Shown here piece after piece: positions 1 through 11,893 of a stretch of 64,000 nt of DNA (its first letter is position 1; every line of letters begins with the position of its first letter). The stretch comes from Amoebidium appalachense. Its lineage: Eukaryota > Ichthyosporea. The notes below the pieces were generated by a model. It searched no databases. It was not told the origin of the DNA and was given only the letters and a program-made list of their open reading frames with translations. The DNA lies in the NCBI GenBank assembly GCA_963693365.1, contig CAVNZM010000005.1, positions 1,178,001 to 1,242,000 of the forward strand, given 5' to 3'. The position numbers and the translations under genes were made by a program.

Positions 1-545
1 CCCTGGAATCGATCGGCTGATAAGTGCTTCAGTCAGATTTGCTAATCATGTTTACGGGGATTCATGAATAGATTACGTAACTTCATTGAACGGAACCCCG
101 CCGCGGTCGCCAAAACCAGCACAAAACACGTGCTCATAACACGTGCGGATGCTTAGAAACACGCCGTTTTTTTTTACAGCACACAAATAGAGACATGTAT
201 ACATGTGTCTGTTGCATTTTTGTCTAATTTGGCTGCTTCTATTTATGTGTTTGATAGTCTCAAATCTGGTCGATTTTGGGCTTCGGGAGAACAAAAGGGG
301 GTTAACTGGGTGTGATAAGGACCAGGAGAGTGGAAACATCTCGCGAGTTTTTTTTTTTTCCCCCTTGCATGTGTGCCCATGCGCGTGTGTGCGTGTATGT
401 ACGAGAGCACACACATGTGCAGCCTACACACGTGTGCATGTATGTTGTTTTTTTTTTTTGGGGGGGGGGGGGGGGGAGGAGGGGGGGGATTCTGTAAAAG
501 TGGCAGACATCCAAGGAAACATTTTTTGACAGCGTTTTTATGCAG
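1..545 (+). other. Intron or 5' region of the AAA gene
   Basis: No convincing exon is visible. The segment contains T-runs, a GT/CA-rich stretch (370-445) and a T-run followed by a G-run (446-487). It ends at the AG acceptor (544-545) of the first AAA exon in the window. Confidence 0.6.
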
Positions 546-887
546 GGAGGATGAGCTCGGCAACAGCGAGGAGGCAAGCATCCTGCAGGAGGAGGTGCTC
601 AGTGCCAAGCACACAGACCTCGTTATTGGCTACGCCATCAGCCACCACCTCAAAACACTGGGCCCCAATGCATCCGTGCAGTGGGCAAAGAACGAGGAGG
701 TGGAAAAGAGTGAGGATGAAGACAACGAGGAAAAGCCCGGGGAGAGGCACGATGAGTTGAAGGAGGGGAATAACAAGGAGGGAGATGAGAAGGAGGGAGA
801 AGAAGTGGGCACACCTGGGTCCAAGGGAAAGAGGAAAGCGGAGGAGGAGATGGAGGGGAGCAAAAAGAAGGTGCAAAAGGTACGTAC

Positions 888-964
<77 letters not shown>

Positions 965-1496
965 TGTGTGTGCGCGCGCGCGCATGTGTGTGTGTGTGTG
1001 CATGTGTGTGTGTGTGCATGAGTGGGGCATGCTTGGACGTGCGTTCACGTGCACTAAGGTGGTGTTGGTGATGGGGCGGTGGGGAATGTGTGGGTACGTC
1101 AAGATACGGTTGAGAGTAGAGTCAGTTTAGTCTTTTCCTCCTGCATGCCTGGGCGGGCGTTTGTGTGTGCTTTGGAGTATGTCTTTGTTATGAGCACGTG
1201 TGTGTGCAGTATGAATGTGGTATCATTCTATGTCTCTCGTATCAGTGCGTGCACGTGCATGCGGTGTGTGTGCTATGTTCTCTAATATATGTTGACTTGG
1301 GTCTATATTTTCCCTCGGAGCCCAGAACCCCCCACTAACCTCGTCACTATCGTGATGTGATATCTCAGAAGGACAGCAAAGCCAAAAAGAAGGTTGATAT
1401 GCTCGAGCTGCCCCTGGAGTCCCTTCTTGCTGCTCTGCGCTGGTATGCGGGTCTGCGTGAAGCTAAGAAGGAAAAGAGGAACATCGTGCAGGTGCG

Positions 1497-1532
<36 letters not shown>

Positions 1533-1965
1533 TTGCTCTTCTTCCCCAATCCTGTTCTTCTTCAGTTGGTCTCGTTCGGTCGGCATTTTCGGGTGCATGT
1601 CGAAGCAGATTTTTTGAGTTTGTTGCCTGCTCTGTATATACTATCTTCCTATTTCTTGTGTACTTTGTGCACATGGTCATGATTGTTTAGAAGAAAATGG
1701 GGCCTGGACTATCGCTGCCGATACAGTCCTTCTGTTACCGATTTATATGGGGGATTTTATGTTTTGAGGCTGACACCGGCTGCACCAGGATGTTGTGACG
1801 GACAACGACTACGAGAAATCTCTGCTCAGCAACGTGATATTTGCCGACCAGATTGGTGTCACCTTTGATGACATCGGTGCACTCACAAAGGTATAACCCC
1901 CCCTCCCCCCCCCCCTCCCCCCCTCCCCCCCCCCCCCCCCCCCCCTTCCCCCGCCGCGTGCGCGC

Positions 1966-2002
<37 letters not shown>

Positions 2003-2268
2003 AAAAAGAGAAGGAAAAAAAGGAAAAAAATAAAGAAAAAAATTGATACCAACCCTTGGCTTCTCAAGGTCAGGAACAATTTTTTATTAGCATAGTATGG
2101 GCACTAACACGTGACTCCCCCGTTTTAAGAACACGCTGTTCTATCATAGTATACCACTAATGCATGCCTACCCCAGGTGAAGAACACGCTGTTCGAGTTG
2201 GTCATTCTGCCATTGCGCAGACCAGAACTGTTCACAAGAGGCAACCTCACAAAGCCCCTGAAGGGTAT

Positions 2269-2315
<47 letters not shown>

Positions 2316-3024
2316 AAAAAAAAAAAAGGAAAAAGAAGAAGAAGAAGAAGAAGTTTACCATTGCTCCACCACCCATTCATTACCCACCCACGCACACAGC
2401 CAGTCAGCCCAGTGTGAATGACAAACCAGGCTGTATTCCCTAGAGCCTCTATGGTTGTTTTTATCGATGATCGTGTTTTTTATATGACACTCTCAGCTGC
2501 AGCAGGAGTAGAAGTGGGGCAGGGCGGGCTAGTCGCTGAAGGAGGCGCTGTGTGTGTGCTTCCGGGGGGAGGGGGGAGGGGAGGGGGGAGGGGGGGGGTT
2601 AAGCGTAGGCAAGGCCCGAGACCATATTTATGGCTGTTGCACTTAACCCAACACACCCGATGGTTATACACACAGACCAAAAATCTATGTAAAGCCCTGG
2701 TGTTGGAAGAGAAGGAGTATCCCAAACACAAGAACATAAATATTAACAATTCAAAATTTCAGGTATTCTCTTGTTTGGACCCCCGGGCACCGGCAAGACG
2801 CTATTGGCTAAGGCAGTGGCAGCCCAATCTGGGGCCAATTTTCTAAATATCTCCGTCAGCTCGATCACGTCAAAGTGGGTCGGTGAGGGGGAGAAATACG
2901 CAAAGGCCGTGTTTACGCTGGCAAGCAAGATCACGCCATGTGTCATCTTCATCGGTATGTCTGCCCGTGTCTCTCTTTCTACCCCCCTGGCTCTATCTCC
3001 CTCCCCCCCCCCCCTTCCCCCCCT

Positions 3025-3108
<84 letters not shown>

Positions 3109-4639
3109 CTTTCATGATTCATCCTCACTGATTGCAATGGAAGTGGTGTGTTTGTTGAAGTCCCTTATAAATCGGCTTTGTTTTGATGACCAAATTCCTC
3201 CTAGAGCCCACGCTCATTTATCTTCTACTGAGATCCCCCCCCCCCCCCTTCCCCCTCCCCCTCCTCACTCGCACCCTTCACAAACCACACACCCTCCAAA
3301 AACTAAACGTCACCCCCGATGTTTCCTTCCTCACTTTTTATTTTGTAACTTTAGACGAGATCGACAGCATGCTTGGTCGGCGGGACAGCCAGTACGAGCA
3401 CGAGGGGATGCGCAAGATCAAGAACGAGTTCATGTCCATGTGGGACGGCCTGACCACCAAGTCGGACGAGAGGGTTATTGTGCTGGCGGCTACTAACAGG
3501 CCCTTTGATCTGGATGATGCCGTGCTGCGCCGCCTGCCCAGGGTAGGTGTTGGCTCTTCCTAAATAAATAACAACCGGATGTATTCTCTCTCACTCTCAA
3601 CCGTGAAACAACCTATAAGTCTGTTCGTTCTCACCCCTTTCCTCTACACAACACCCTCTGTCTGTCACCCGTCAAACAAGTAGCTGACGCCTTCCCTCTC
3701 TCTCACCTTTCGGCTATGTCATCTACCTACAACCTGTGGGAGCACACACAGAGAGGCACACTCATATTCTCTAATGAAATGGAGCAGGAACGACCTCCCT
3801 CCGGCCATACTAAATCTGTAGGGCCTGGGCTTACAAGCAAATGCAGTTCTGCAAATGTGTTCCTGTCCCATGGGGGAAAGGGGTTGTGTTAGGGGGGAAA
3901 GGGGGGGCGGGGGTGGTGTGTGTGTGTGTGTGTGTGTTTGGGGGGGGGGGGGGGGGGGGGGGAGGGGGGAGGAAGGGGGAGGGGAATAAGTGACCGTAGT
4001 TTGCACGTGCTTACATGGTTGTATGACAGCGGCTGCTTGTGGACCTGCCGGACCTTGAGCAGAGGGAGCAGATATTGAGCCTGCTGCTGCGCTCAGAGAA
4101 ACTTGAGCCGGACTTTGACTTCCTGGAGGTATGCGTGTGCACATGCACACATGCACATGGGCACACAGGCATATGCAAACCCATGCATATGGGCACACAG
4201 ACATGCGCACACACATATGAACACACAAAATATGGACACATGTATACACACAGGCATATGCACACATATGCAGCCACAAATGCAAACACATATACACACA
4301 TGGAAATACACACACAAAACACACACACACACACACACAGACACCGTCCATTAAACAGCAGCCAATCACACGCCCTTATTAGAAACTAACCAGCCAATCC
4401 CATTTCAGGTTGCACGTATGCTGGAGGGCTACAGTGGCAGTGACATGCGCAACCTGTGTGTGGCTGCGGCCTACCACCCGATCAGAGAGATCATAGCCAG
4501 GGAGGGGCTGGTGGAAAAGTTGCAGGCTGAGGGCAAGGCAGCGGCAGGCACATTGGCACCCCCTGTGGTGTCTTCGGCACTTGATTCCCCGAGGTTTGAT
4601 GCAAGGTGTGTGGGTGTGGGTGGGTGGGTGGGTGGGTGG

Positions 4640-4672
<33 letters not shown>

Positions 4673-5173
4673 TGTGTGTATGTGTGATGAGGGGCTTTGG
4701 GGGGGGGGGGGGGGGGGGGGAGGGGGAGGGGAGAGGGTTACGGGTGGCTATGGGTGAGCTGGGATGGGAGAGTTGGGATGAGTGGGTGGGTGTTGGGCCC
4801 CCGGGGAGGGGGGGGGGGGGGGGGGGGGGAGGGGGGGGGGGGGGGGTGGTTCTTTTGTTTTTGTCGGCGAGATGGAAGGCGGGAGAGGGGAGGGATATGT
4901 GACGAGATAAGCGGTGGGGAGGGTATGTAGGGGGAAGACTTAGAAATTGAGGGGGTTGATCGGGTTTCGTGTGGAATTTTGTGTGTGCTGGGCGCTGTGT
5001 ATGCGCGCGTGTGTGTAGGAGAGGGAGAGAGGACGGCGGAAGGGAGGGGGGGGGGGGGGGGGGGGTTTGGTTCTGATCGTGATGACGTCACAGTGCCGCT
5101 ACAGTCAAGGTACGCAAGAACAAGGCTGAGCCCCCATACATACGCGAGCTGAGGATGAAGGACTTCGGTAATA

Positions 5174-5218
<45 letters not shown>

Positions 5219-5828
5219 ACCACCACCACCACCACCACCACCACCACCACCACCACCACCACCACCACCACCACCACCACCACCACCACCACCACAAAAA
5301 AAAAAAAAAAAAAAAAAAAAAACCACGAGCCCTATCACGGCCGACTGCCACCCCTGCAACCGTTCGGGTGACTATCGAACAATCAACACCCCCAGACAAG
5401 CCACCCCACAACCAAGCACAAAAAGAGAGTTTCATATAACACCTGTGCCAATAACTGTGGGATGTGCGATGAGTCATGCTGTAGCTATATAGTAACAGAC
5501 CTTAGCAAGGGCCCAAGTGATCAATCGAGCCATGGTGGCCATTGCCCCCAACCCGCAATGATACCCTCCCTCGCTCAGGGTGCACACAGGATCTTGTAGA
5601 CCACGTCCTGCTGTTTGGTAGTAGGTTTTTTTTAACAAGTTAACGGTATCGTGTATATTATGTTTATTAATGCTAAATTTCGTTTTGTCTGGTGCAGAGG
5701 AGGCCAAGAAGGAGGTCAGTGCCAGCTGCTCCGAGAGTGCGCAAGCAACAGAGCAGCTACGTAAGTGGAACGACACGTACGGAGAGAGCCAGAACCAGTG
5801 GAAGTCCACCCTCACATACTTCACATAG
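546..5828 (+). CDS. Plant-type AAA+ ATPase (DAA1/ATAD-like), 5' partial
   Basis: Ten exons: 546-879, 1369-1491, 1789-1890, 2177-2264, 2763-2954, 3355-3542, 4030-4128, 4409-4605, 5094-5167, 5698-5828 (TAG). Phases agree at all nine junctions and give about 509 residues. The first exon opens in phase 2 after an AG at 544-545, so earlier exons lie outside the window. Seen: Walker A GPPGTGKT; Walker B VIFIDEID, split by the intron at 2955-3354; a sensor-1-like ATNRPFD; the RRLPRR arginine-finger region; [11 protein letters not shown]; and a C-terminal tail ([12 protein letters not shown]) typical of plant DAA1-type proteins. A Lys/Glu-rich linker (exon 1, second half) separates the N-terminal part from the ATPase core. 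Family knowledge: meiotic-clade-like AAA ATPases, related to Msp1/ATAD1 and spastin, that remodel proteins on membranes or complexes. The exact substrate cannot be inferred. The junction at 4605/5094 is the least certain. Confidence 0.9.
5172..5322. repeat. Poly-C / (CAC)n / poly-A compound repeat
   Basis: Directly after the donor of the penultimate AAA exon come about 47 C, then about 25 CAC trinucleotides, then about 27 A. It is intronic and in the sense strand of the gene. Confidence 0.95.
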
Positions 5829-5913
5829 GTGGTCCCGGGATCTCTTCTCCCCGTTTTTTTTTAGTTTTTTTTTTATTGGTGGTAGTGGAGGGGGGGGAGA
5901 GGGGGGGGAGGGG

Positions 5914-5948
<35 letters not shown>

Positions 5949-5952
5949 GGGG

Positions 5953-6025
<73 letters not shown>

Positions 6026-6477
6026 GGGGGGGGATTGTGTCAGTGATTTTTCAGATTTTTGCAGGGCTACTAGCAGAGACTCTGGCAGCAGTTTTTGTTG
6101 GATGGATTTGTACATATTCTTATGTGCACCTGTGTAGGTAATGAACACAGTGGGATTTGATTAGTTTGCTTATTGTAGCAGGCAAACATGTGCAGGTCAC
6201 TAGCTGGTTTGGACAAGGGGGTAATCTACATGCATGAAAGGGGTTTTTGTTGTTTGGAATTATTCACATATGAACACACACGAGTCAACTGTTCGTGTTG
6301 TGATGTAGCCAGTTTGTTTTGGCCATGTGACTGGTAGCTGTGTGGGTGGATTAAACCAGACACAAAAGTTTCCACCGAGCAAAGATAGCGTGGTTGCTCA
6401 GGATGTACACGCAGACTTGCACCCGCGCGCGCACACACACACAATGTCACACACGTGCGCACACACAAACAAGTTCA

Positions 6478-6537
<60 letters not shown>

Positions 6538-6914
6538 GTCATACACACTGGGAGAGTGTCGTAACTCCGTGGACACTGAATCGCCACCCATATATTCTCT
6601 GCTTCTGGCAAAGATGTAGCTGCATACAACGGGCGATTCATGCATGTCCTGTACTGTGTCATGCCGGTCGAATTACGGCACGTCAATGCAACATTAAGCA
6701 TGGCACGTTGAGTTCCCTAATAAAAAGCAGCCACACAGGCTTTGCTGGGCCATGTGGTACCCGGTAATCACGGAGTGACTGAGTCTCCTTGCGGGAATGG
6801 ATATCAAAATATTGATGGAATTCCTCCCTCTCCCCCTCCCAGTAACGTAGACGCCAGACTTGCTATAAGACCCTCTTCCTCCCCCCCAACACACACACAC
6901 ACGCGCGCGCACGT

Positions 6915-6950
<36 letters not shown>

Positions 6951-7227
6951 GCAACCCCCCCCCCCTCCCCCCCCCCCCCCCCCCCTAATCATGCAGCACA
7001 TATATGCACCATGGCCAAGCTTGTTGCCTGTGCAGGGCGCAATACGTGTGTACAGTAATACACATGAACACGTGTACACGTGCACGAATGTCACACCGTG
7101 GTATAAGCTGTGTAGCCTGTGTACATGTCAAGTGTCTGTTGTGTACTTTTAGTGGTGCAGTCCCGCCCGCACGTGCACGCGTGGTGCACGTGGCAAATGT
7201 ACATGTGCACGATCACGGGAGGGAAAA

Positions 7228-7276
<49 letters not shown>

Positions 7277-7771
7277 GGCGTGGTGCATGTCACTGCATGA
7301 CGCTGCAGCTGACTACTAGGGCCTAGTTAGGCAGCTCGAGCTCGGGCTAGCTGCCTAGTGCTAGCGGGCCCCTTCCTCGGTAACCCTGGCCTCGAGGAGG
7401 GAAACTCCCGTTCGGTCACGCACACATTGCAGACCTTGCTTGGTTGGTCGCGGCTAAAACAGGGTTCGAAGTTACGAAAAAAATCGGAATTTCCGACATT
7501 TGAAAACACAGTTCCGAAAATCGTCCCGGTCGAATCGGAAAGGCCGAGAGCCCCCCCCCCCCTCCCCCCCCCGCGGGCCCCGGGGGGATCCGGAAGCTTC
7601 TCATGACTTCGCAGGTCTCATCATACACGGGGCATACACCACCCACACAAGCTGCACACGTACGTACGTGTCTCCCTGTCCCTGTAGAATGTTCAATGGC
7701 AGACCCTGACTACAGCGCCAGCCTAGCACATGTACATGTTACGTCACACCAAACACATTTATGCACACACC

Positions 7772-7814
<43 letters not shown>

Positions 7815-8464
7815 ACACACACACATTCACACACTACACAGCCGTGACACCACATATGCATCATAGCCATGCATGGCCACATGAACATACAATGCATACA
7901 CCGTACCTGCGCATGTATATATAGGCCGGCCTCCACTTAACAAAACTTCCCCCCCCCCAGAAATCGAACCCCATTCCCCGAGGCCTCCTCCGCTGCCCAC
8001 CGTTCCCTCCACCAGTGCTGCCCCTCCTTCTCCCCCACCGCCGCTCCGGCCTCACCCCCCTCCCCCCCCCCCCCCCCCCCCCTCAGGCGGATCCCCCTCC
8101 CCCCCCCCCCCCCTAACTAGCTATAGTACCCCTCCCCCCCCCCCCCCCCCTTCCCCCCCAGGAAGGCCTATTAGTAAACATGGAATGGATCTAGATGCTC
8201 AGAGTCGACGGCCACCAGGTGCAGGTGCCACGTGTATCACGATCAGTGGCACGCGTCTAAAATGGCAGGCAATACACACACTATGCACCACTGTGTTCGG
8301 TTCAAAGACACACATGCACATACATACACAGCCGTGACACCACACATGTGACCTAGGCTAGTACACGTGCACAGGCACATACTATCTCAGATCATGATAT
8401 TCTGTATTAGAAACGTGCACATGCATCCACCCTGTACAATCACATGAGCAGCTATGCACCCACC

Positions 8465-8498
<34 letters not shown>

Positions 8499-8556
8499 CA
8501 CACTTACACTGCACACACACACCATGTACACGGCGCACGCACACACACCCCGTGGC

Positions 8557-8587
<31 letters not shown>

Positions 8588-8783
8588 GACACAAGAAACC
8601 GTTGGTACAAACACACACACCCACACTGGCATGTACACACACATACACAGACACGTGCACACACACCCTGCATACATACACACCACACTGCACACACACA
8701 CACACACATACACACACTGTACATACATACATACACACCATAGCCGTTGACACAAAACACACACACATGCACACAATGTCATG

Positions 8784-8815
<32 letters not shown>

Positions 8816-9101
8816 CACGCACACACGTGCACATGTGCACACATGCACACAACATAGACACACACACACCGATTACCGCTGACACAAATACACACACCCA
8901 CACCTGTACACATACACACAGACACACACACCGTGCATACATACCCACCACACACACATACACAATGCAAAGAAAAATACTCACACACACACAAACACAA
9001 ACACAACCACCCAACGTGATTTTCTTCCCCCCCCCCCCCCCCCCCCCCCCCCCAAACATTCGATTTCTGCCTGAGCTTCCCATGTTGCTGCCTCAACTCA
9101 C

Positions 9102-9158
<57 letters not shown>

Positions 9159-9350
9159 CTCCCTCCCTCCCTCCCCTCCCCCAGAATTTTTTAATACGGA
9201 GACAAATTGTATATATATATTGTGCATTAGTGCACTTCATATTTCCCTTTTATTCCTTCAAAGCTTCAACTGCCAACACCAGGAAGGCCTCTAGTAACCA
9301 CAGGGGTTTTTGAGTATGCATTATAATTACATTTTGATGCAATTTAGGCA
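5829..9350. other. Repeat-rich intergenic stretch
   Basis: I see no gene here. It holds GA/G-runs (5918-6034), (CA)n at 6480-6535 and 6891-6946, a G-run of about 46 (7228-7273), (CA)-rich DNA at 7763-7825 and 8430-9010, and poly-C blocks at 8050-8160, 9028-9052 and 9104-9155. A patch rich in TTCCG/CGGAA words lies at 7465-7550. Long open frames here are all Cys/Val, His/Thr, Pro or Gly repeats. Confidence 0.8.
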
Positions 9351-9359
9351 CAAATAAGC

Positions 9360-9945
9360 ATATGCTACCTCTTCCCTTCCCCATCGTCTCTGCCCATTGC
9401 CGAGCGCTATGTGGAATGGCTGGCGACCCCCCCGGAGGTACGGCTAGATCATAGTGTGAATATGAATAGTTTCAAGTCTATGGCTGATGGATATCTTTTT
9501 ACTCTACGTGTTGAGTCCCTTCCGGTGTTAGGACCGCAAAAACACCAACTACTAGTAGCCTATATGGCGGATACGGTTAGAGAGTCTCGTTCATACATAG
9601 ATTCGTTTATTCGTAATGTGGTGTGGTGTAAAAACGCAAAGATGATTATGGCTTGGCGGTGTAATCGGTTTCTGGTGTCTCCTGCTCGTATGTGTAATAT
9701 GTGTGGGGGGGCGGTTTACTCGCGGCTGCATATCTATCAATAAATGCAACCTGTTAGCTAATGTATTAGGTACCGGAGGTTATTGGCGGTTTTATTCTCT
9801 TTTCTTCCTCTCTTCCTCAATATATCCGTTTTAAGATGACTATCCTAGATCACCTTATTAATGCTGCACAGTATGATATTGTGATCCGGTGCCTTAACTT
9901 TCTGTCGGAGCTACCGATGCTAGCATCTGCTTACCCATAATATGT
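9360..9945 (+). pseudogene. Possible non-LTR retrotransposon 3' remnant
   Basis: Non-repetitive DNA with one open frame from about 9390 to 9743. It contains RYVEWL, MADGYLF, ESLPVL and, near the end, CNMCGG followed by SRLHIY, which looks like the Cys/His knuckle found at the end of some reverse-transcriptase proteins. After a stop, another frame at 9835-9938 reads like a C-terminal tail (LDHLINAAQYDIVIRCLNFL). The frame change and missing final Cys suggest decay. No RT catalytic motif is present, so the assignment rests on general resemblance only. It could be an unrelated small gene. Confidence 0.3.
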
Positions 9946-11893
9946 AATAGGGGTGTCAGATACTACGATGGCGCTCATTGTTGCCTAGCATGTACATATG
10001 TCACTGGCTGCATTTGATTGGCTGTGCTGGAAAACGCAGTAGGCCGTCGAATGTGGCTGGGCCCACGGCCATCCTAGATGGCCGTGGGCTGGGCCTCCGG
10101 CAATGTCCACGCAATAAAAAGTGTGTAAACCCCATATGCCCTAGTTTACTGATGCGCGACGATTACGATTTTTGGTGGGCCTGCTCCGACGGAGCATTCC
10201 GATTTTCGTAGAGGTTTTCCGAAACGGGATTTCGACTTCCGTTAATGGGCTCCACCGTCCTTCGAACCCTGGGCTAAAACGGCATCTACAAAGGTATGTG
10301 TTTTGTCATGAATACGAGCCCCCGATTAGCTGACGAGAATCTTGACAAAAGGAAGAAACCAATCAGGAGCTGACTTTCCTTTTTAGGTGGCGTAAATTTT
10401 GCCTGACTATGCCAGTGCATGCTTTAGCACATTCCAACAAGATTAGCCTGTCGAACTCGAAGTGAAACGAATGAAACGGCGAAATTTATCCCTTTTTTTC
10501 CTGTTGTAGCTAAGATATATCCCAAATACACTGTTCTACAATCGATTCCAACCTTATTGATTTGTGGATACACCATGTGCGGGCCGCGCGGCCGCGCCGC
10601 GCTGATGTCGGCGAGTTGATGAGATCACCAGAAAGGTCACTATTGGCTTAGTGTACATAGCTTTTTTATCCTAGCCAATAAATAAAGCTTTCCTTCTAAC
10701 ATCTTTTCCTATTGGCCAATATGGCACTCAACTGTTTCCAAATAGTGCCTCGGCGACTTCCGATTGGATGCATTGCTACATCTGTAGACCAATATGGAGT
10801 GGGGTTTTATGTATAAACAAACCAAATTCTAATTGTAAAATAAAGTAAAGCTGTATGTTTTTATACTTAAGGCTGAATCTTCAATCAAGCTACAATCACA
10901 AATCTACCAAATAATTGCGGGTTTCATTATTTCATACTTTTCTCTATGCCATGTAACTATATATTGTATAGAAATTGTATGTAAATGTTTTATTATCGAC
11001 TTATTAAATTATCCTGATGTTAGTATGGCAGAAATCTATGGGGCGGGGCCAAATACATGGGGCATGGATTGATATCAAAACGTGACTCCAACTCGAGGCC
11101 CTGGGCCTTCCATATAACAGCGTTTTGTATCAATCATGTGCTCATTCCCTTTGTGAATAGTAACCAAACCAACTCCAACGAAACAGAATTCACTTATATA
11201 CATTGGTTCAGGTGGGTGAGGTGGGGCGATTCACCCTACATTAATTGCAACCAATGTGGCAAAGCAGGGTCTTCTTTTTCTAGCGTCTTACTTTGCTCCC
11301 ACATCTGTAACAGGACTTAGTGCCTGGACTTAGTGCCTTGCACTAAGCTTAAGGCTTCCGCCTGTTTTTTGTCTAGGTTTCCCTCTTCTTTCCTGCGATG
11401 TTGAATCTTGCACTTGCGTGCCCTATCTCCTCTGGTCCTACAGACCATTTTTTCTAGTCTCAATCACTTGGCCATCTCCTGCCAGAAGGATCTTTCATTG
11501 GCAATATGGTGGTAGTGCTGCATGATGAAGTGATCGGCTTTTGTTCTGGGTTGACTTTGGTAGGCAAGAGTTCCCCAACACTAACCTGGCTTAGTCCACC
11601 TTATTATTTCGGACGGTGCGGGGACTATAAGGAAGGCTACCAGTAATTGCATGCATCTGCACAATCACTCACCGTGAAAGGAGGTATTGATAGGGTGAAG
11701 CCGAATGAAACCAGGCTATGTGAGGTAGAAATAGAGGAACAACGGGTAACGGGTACAACCTGGAGCAAAGCACGTTTACACTTGTAAAACCCTGCTGCTC
11801 AATCACATTCAGCCGTTGTCATGGCCTCCTTCAGTTCTCTTCTGACGATCTCTCGCCTTTCAACCAGCAGGTGACTGCGTGTTTCTTCTCACG
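9946..11893. other. AT-richer unique intergenic DNA
   Basis: No gene recognised. It holds a perfect 13-bp hairpin at 10061-10089, a GC-box-like cluster at 10578-10602 and a TTCCG-rich patch at 10190-10250. The last part should contain the promoter of the xylanase gene. Confidence 0.6.
10061..10089. repeat. Perfect 13-bp inverted repeat (hairpin)
   Basis: GCCCACGGCCATC (10061-10073) and its exact reverse complement (10077-10089) are separated by three bases. The stem is GC-rich in otherwise AT-richer DNA. Function unknown. Confidence 0.8.
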
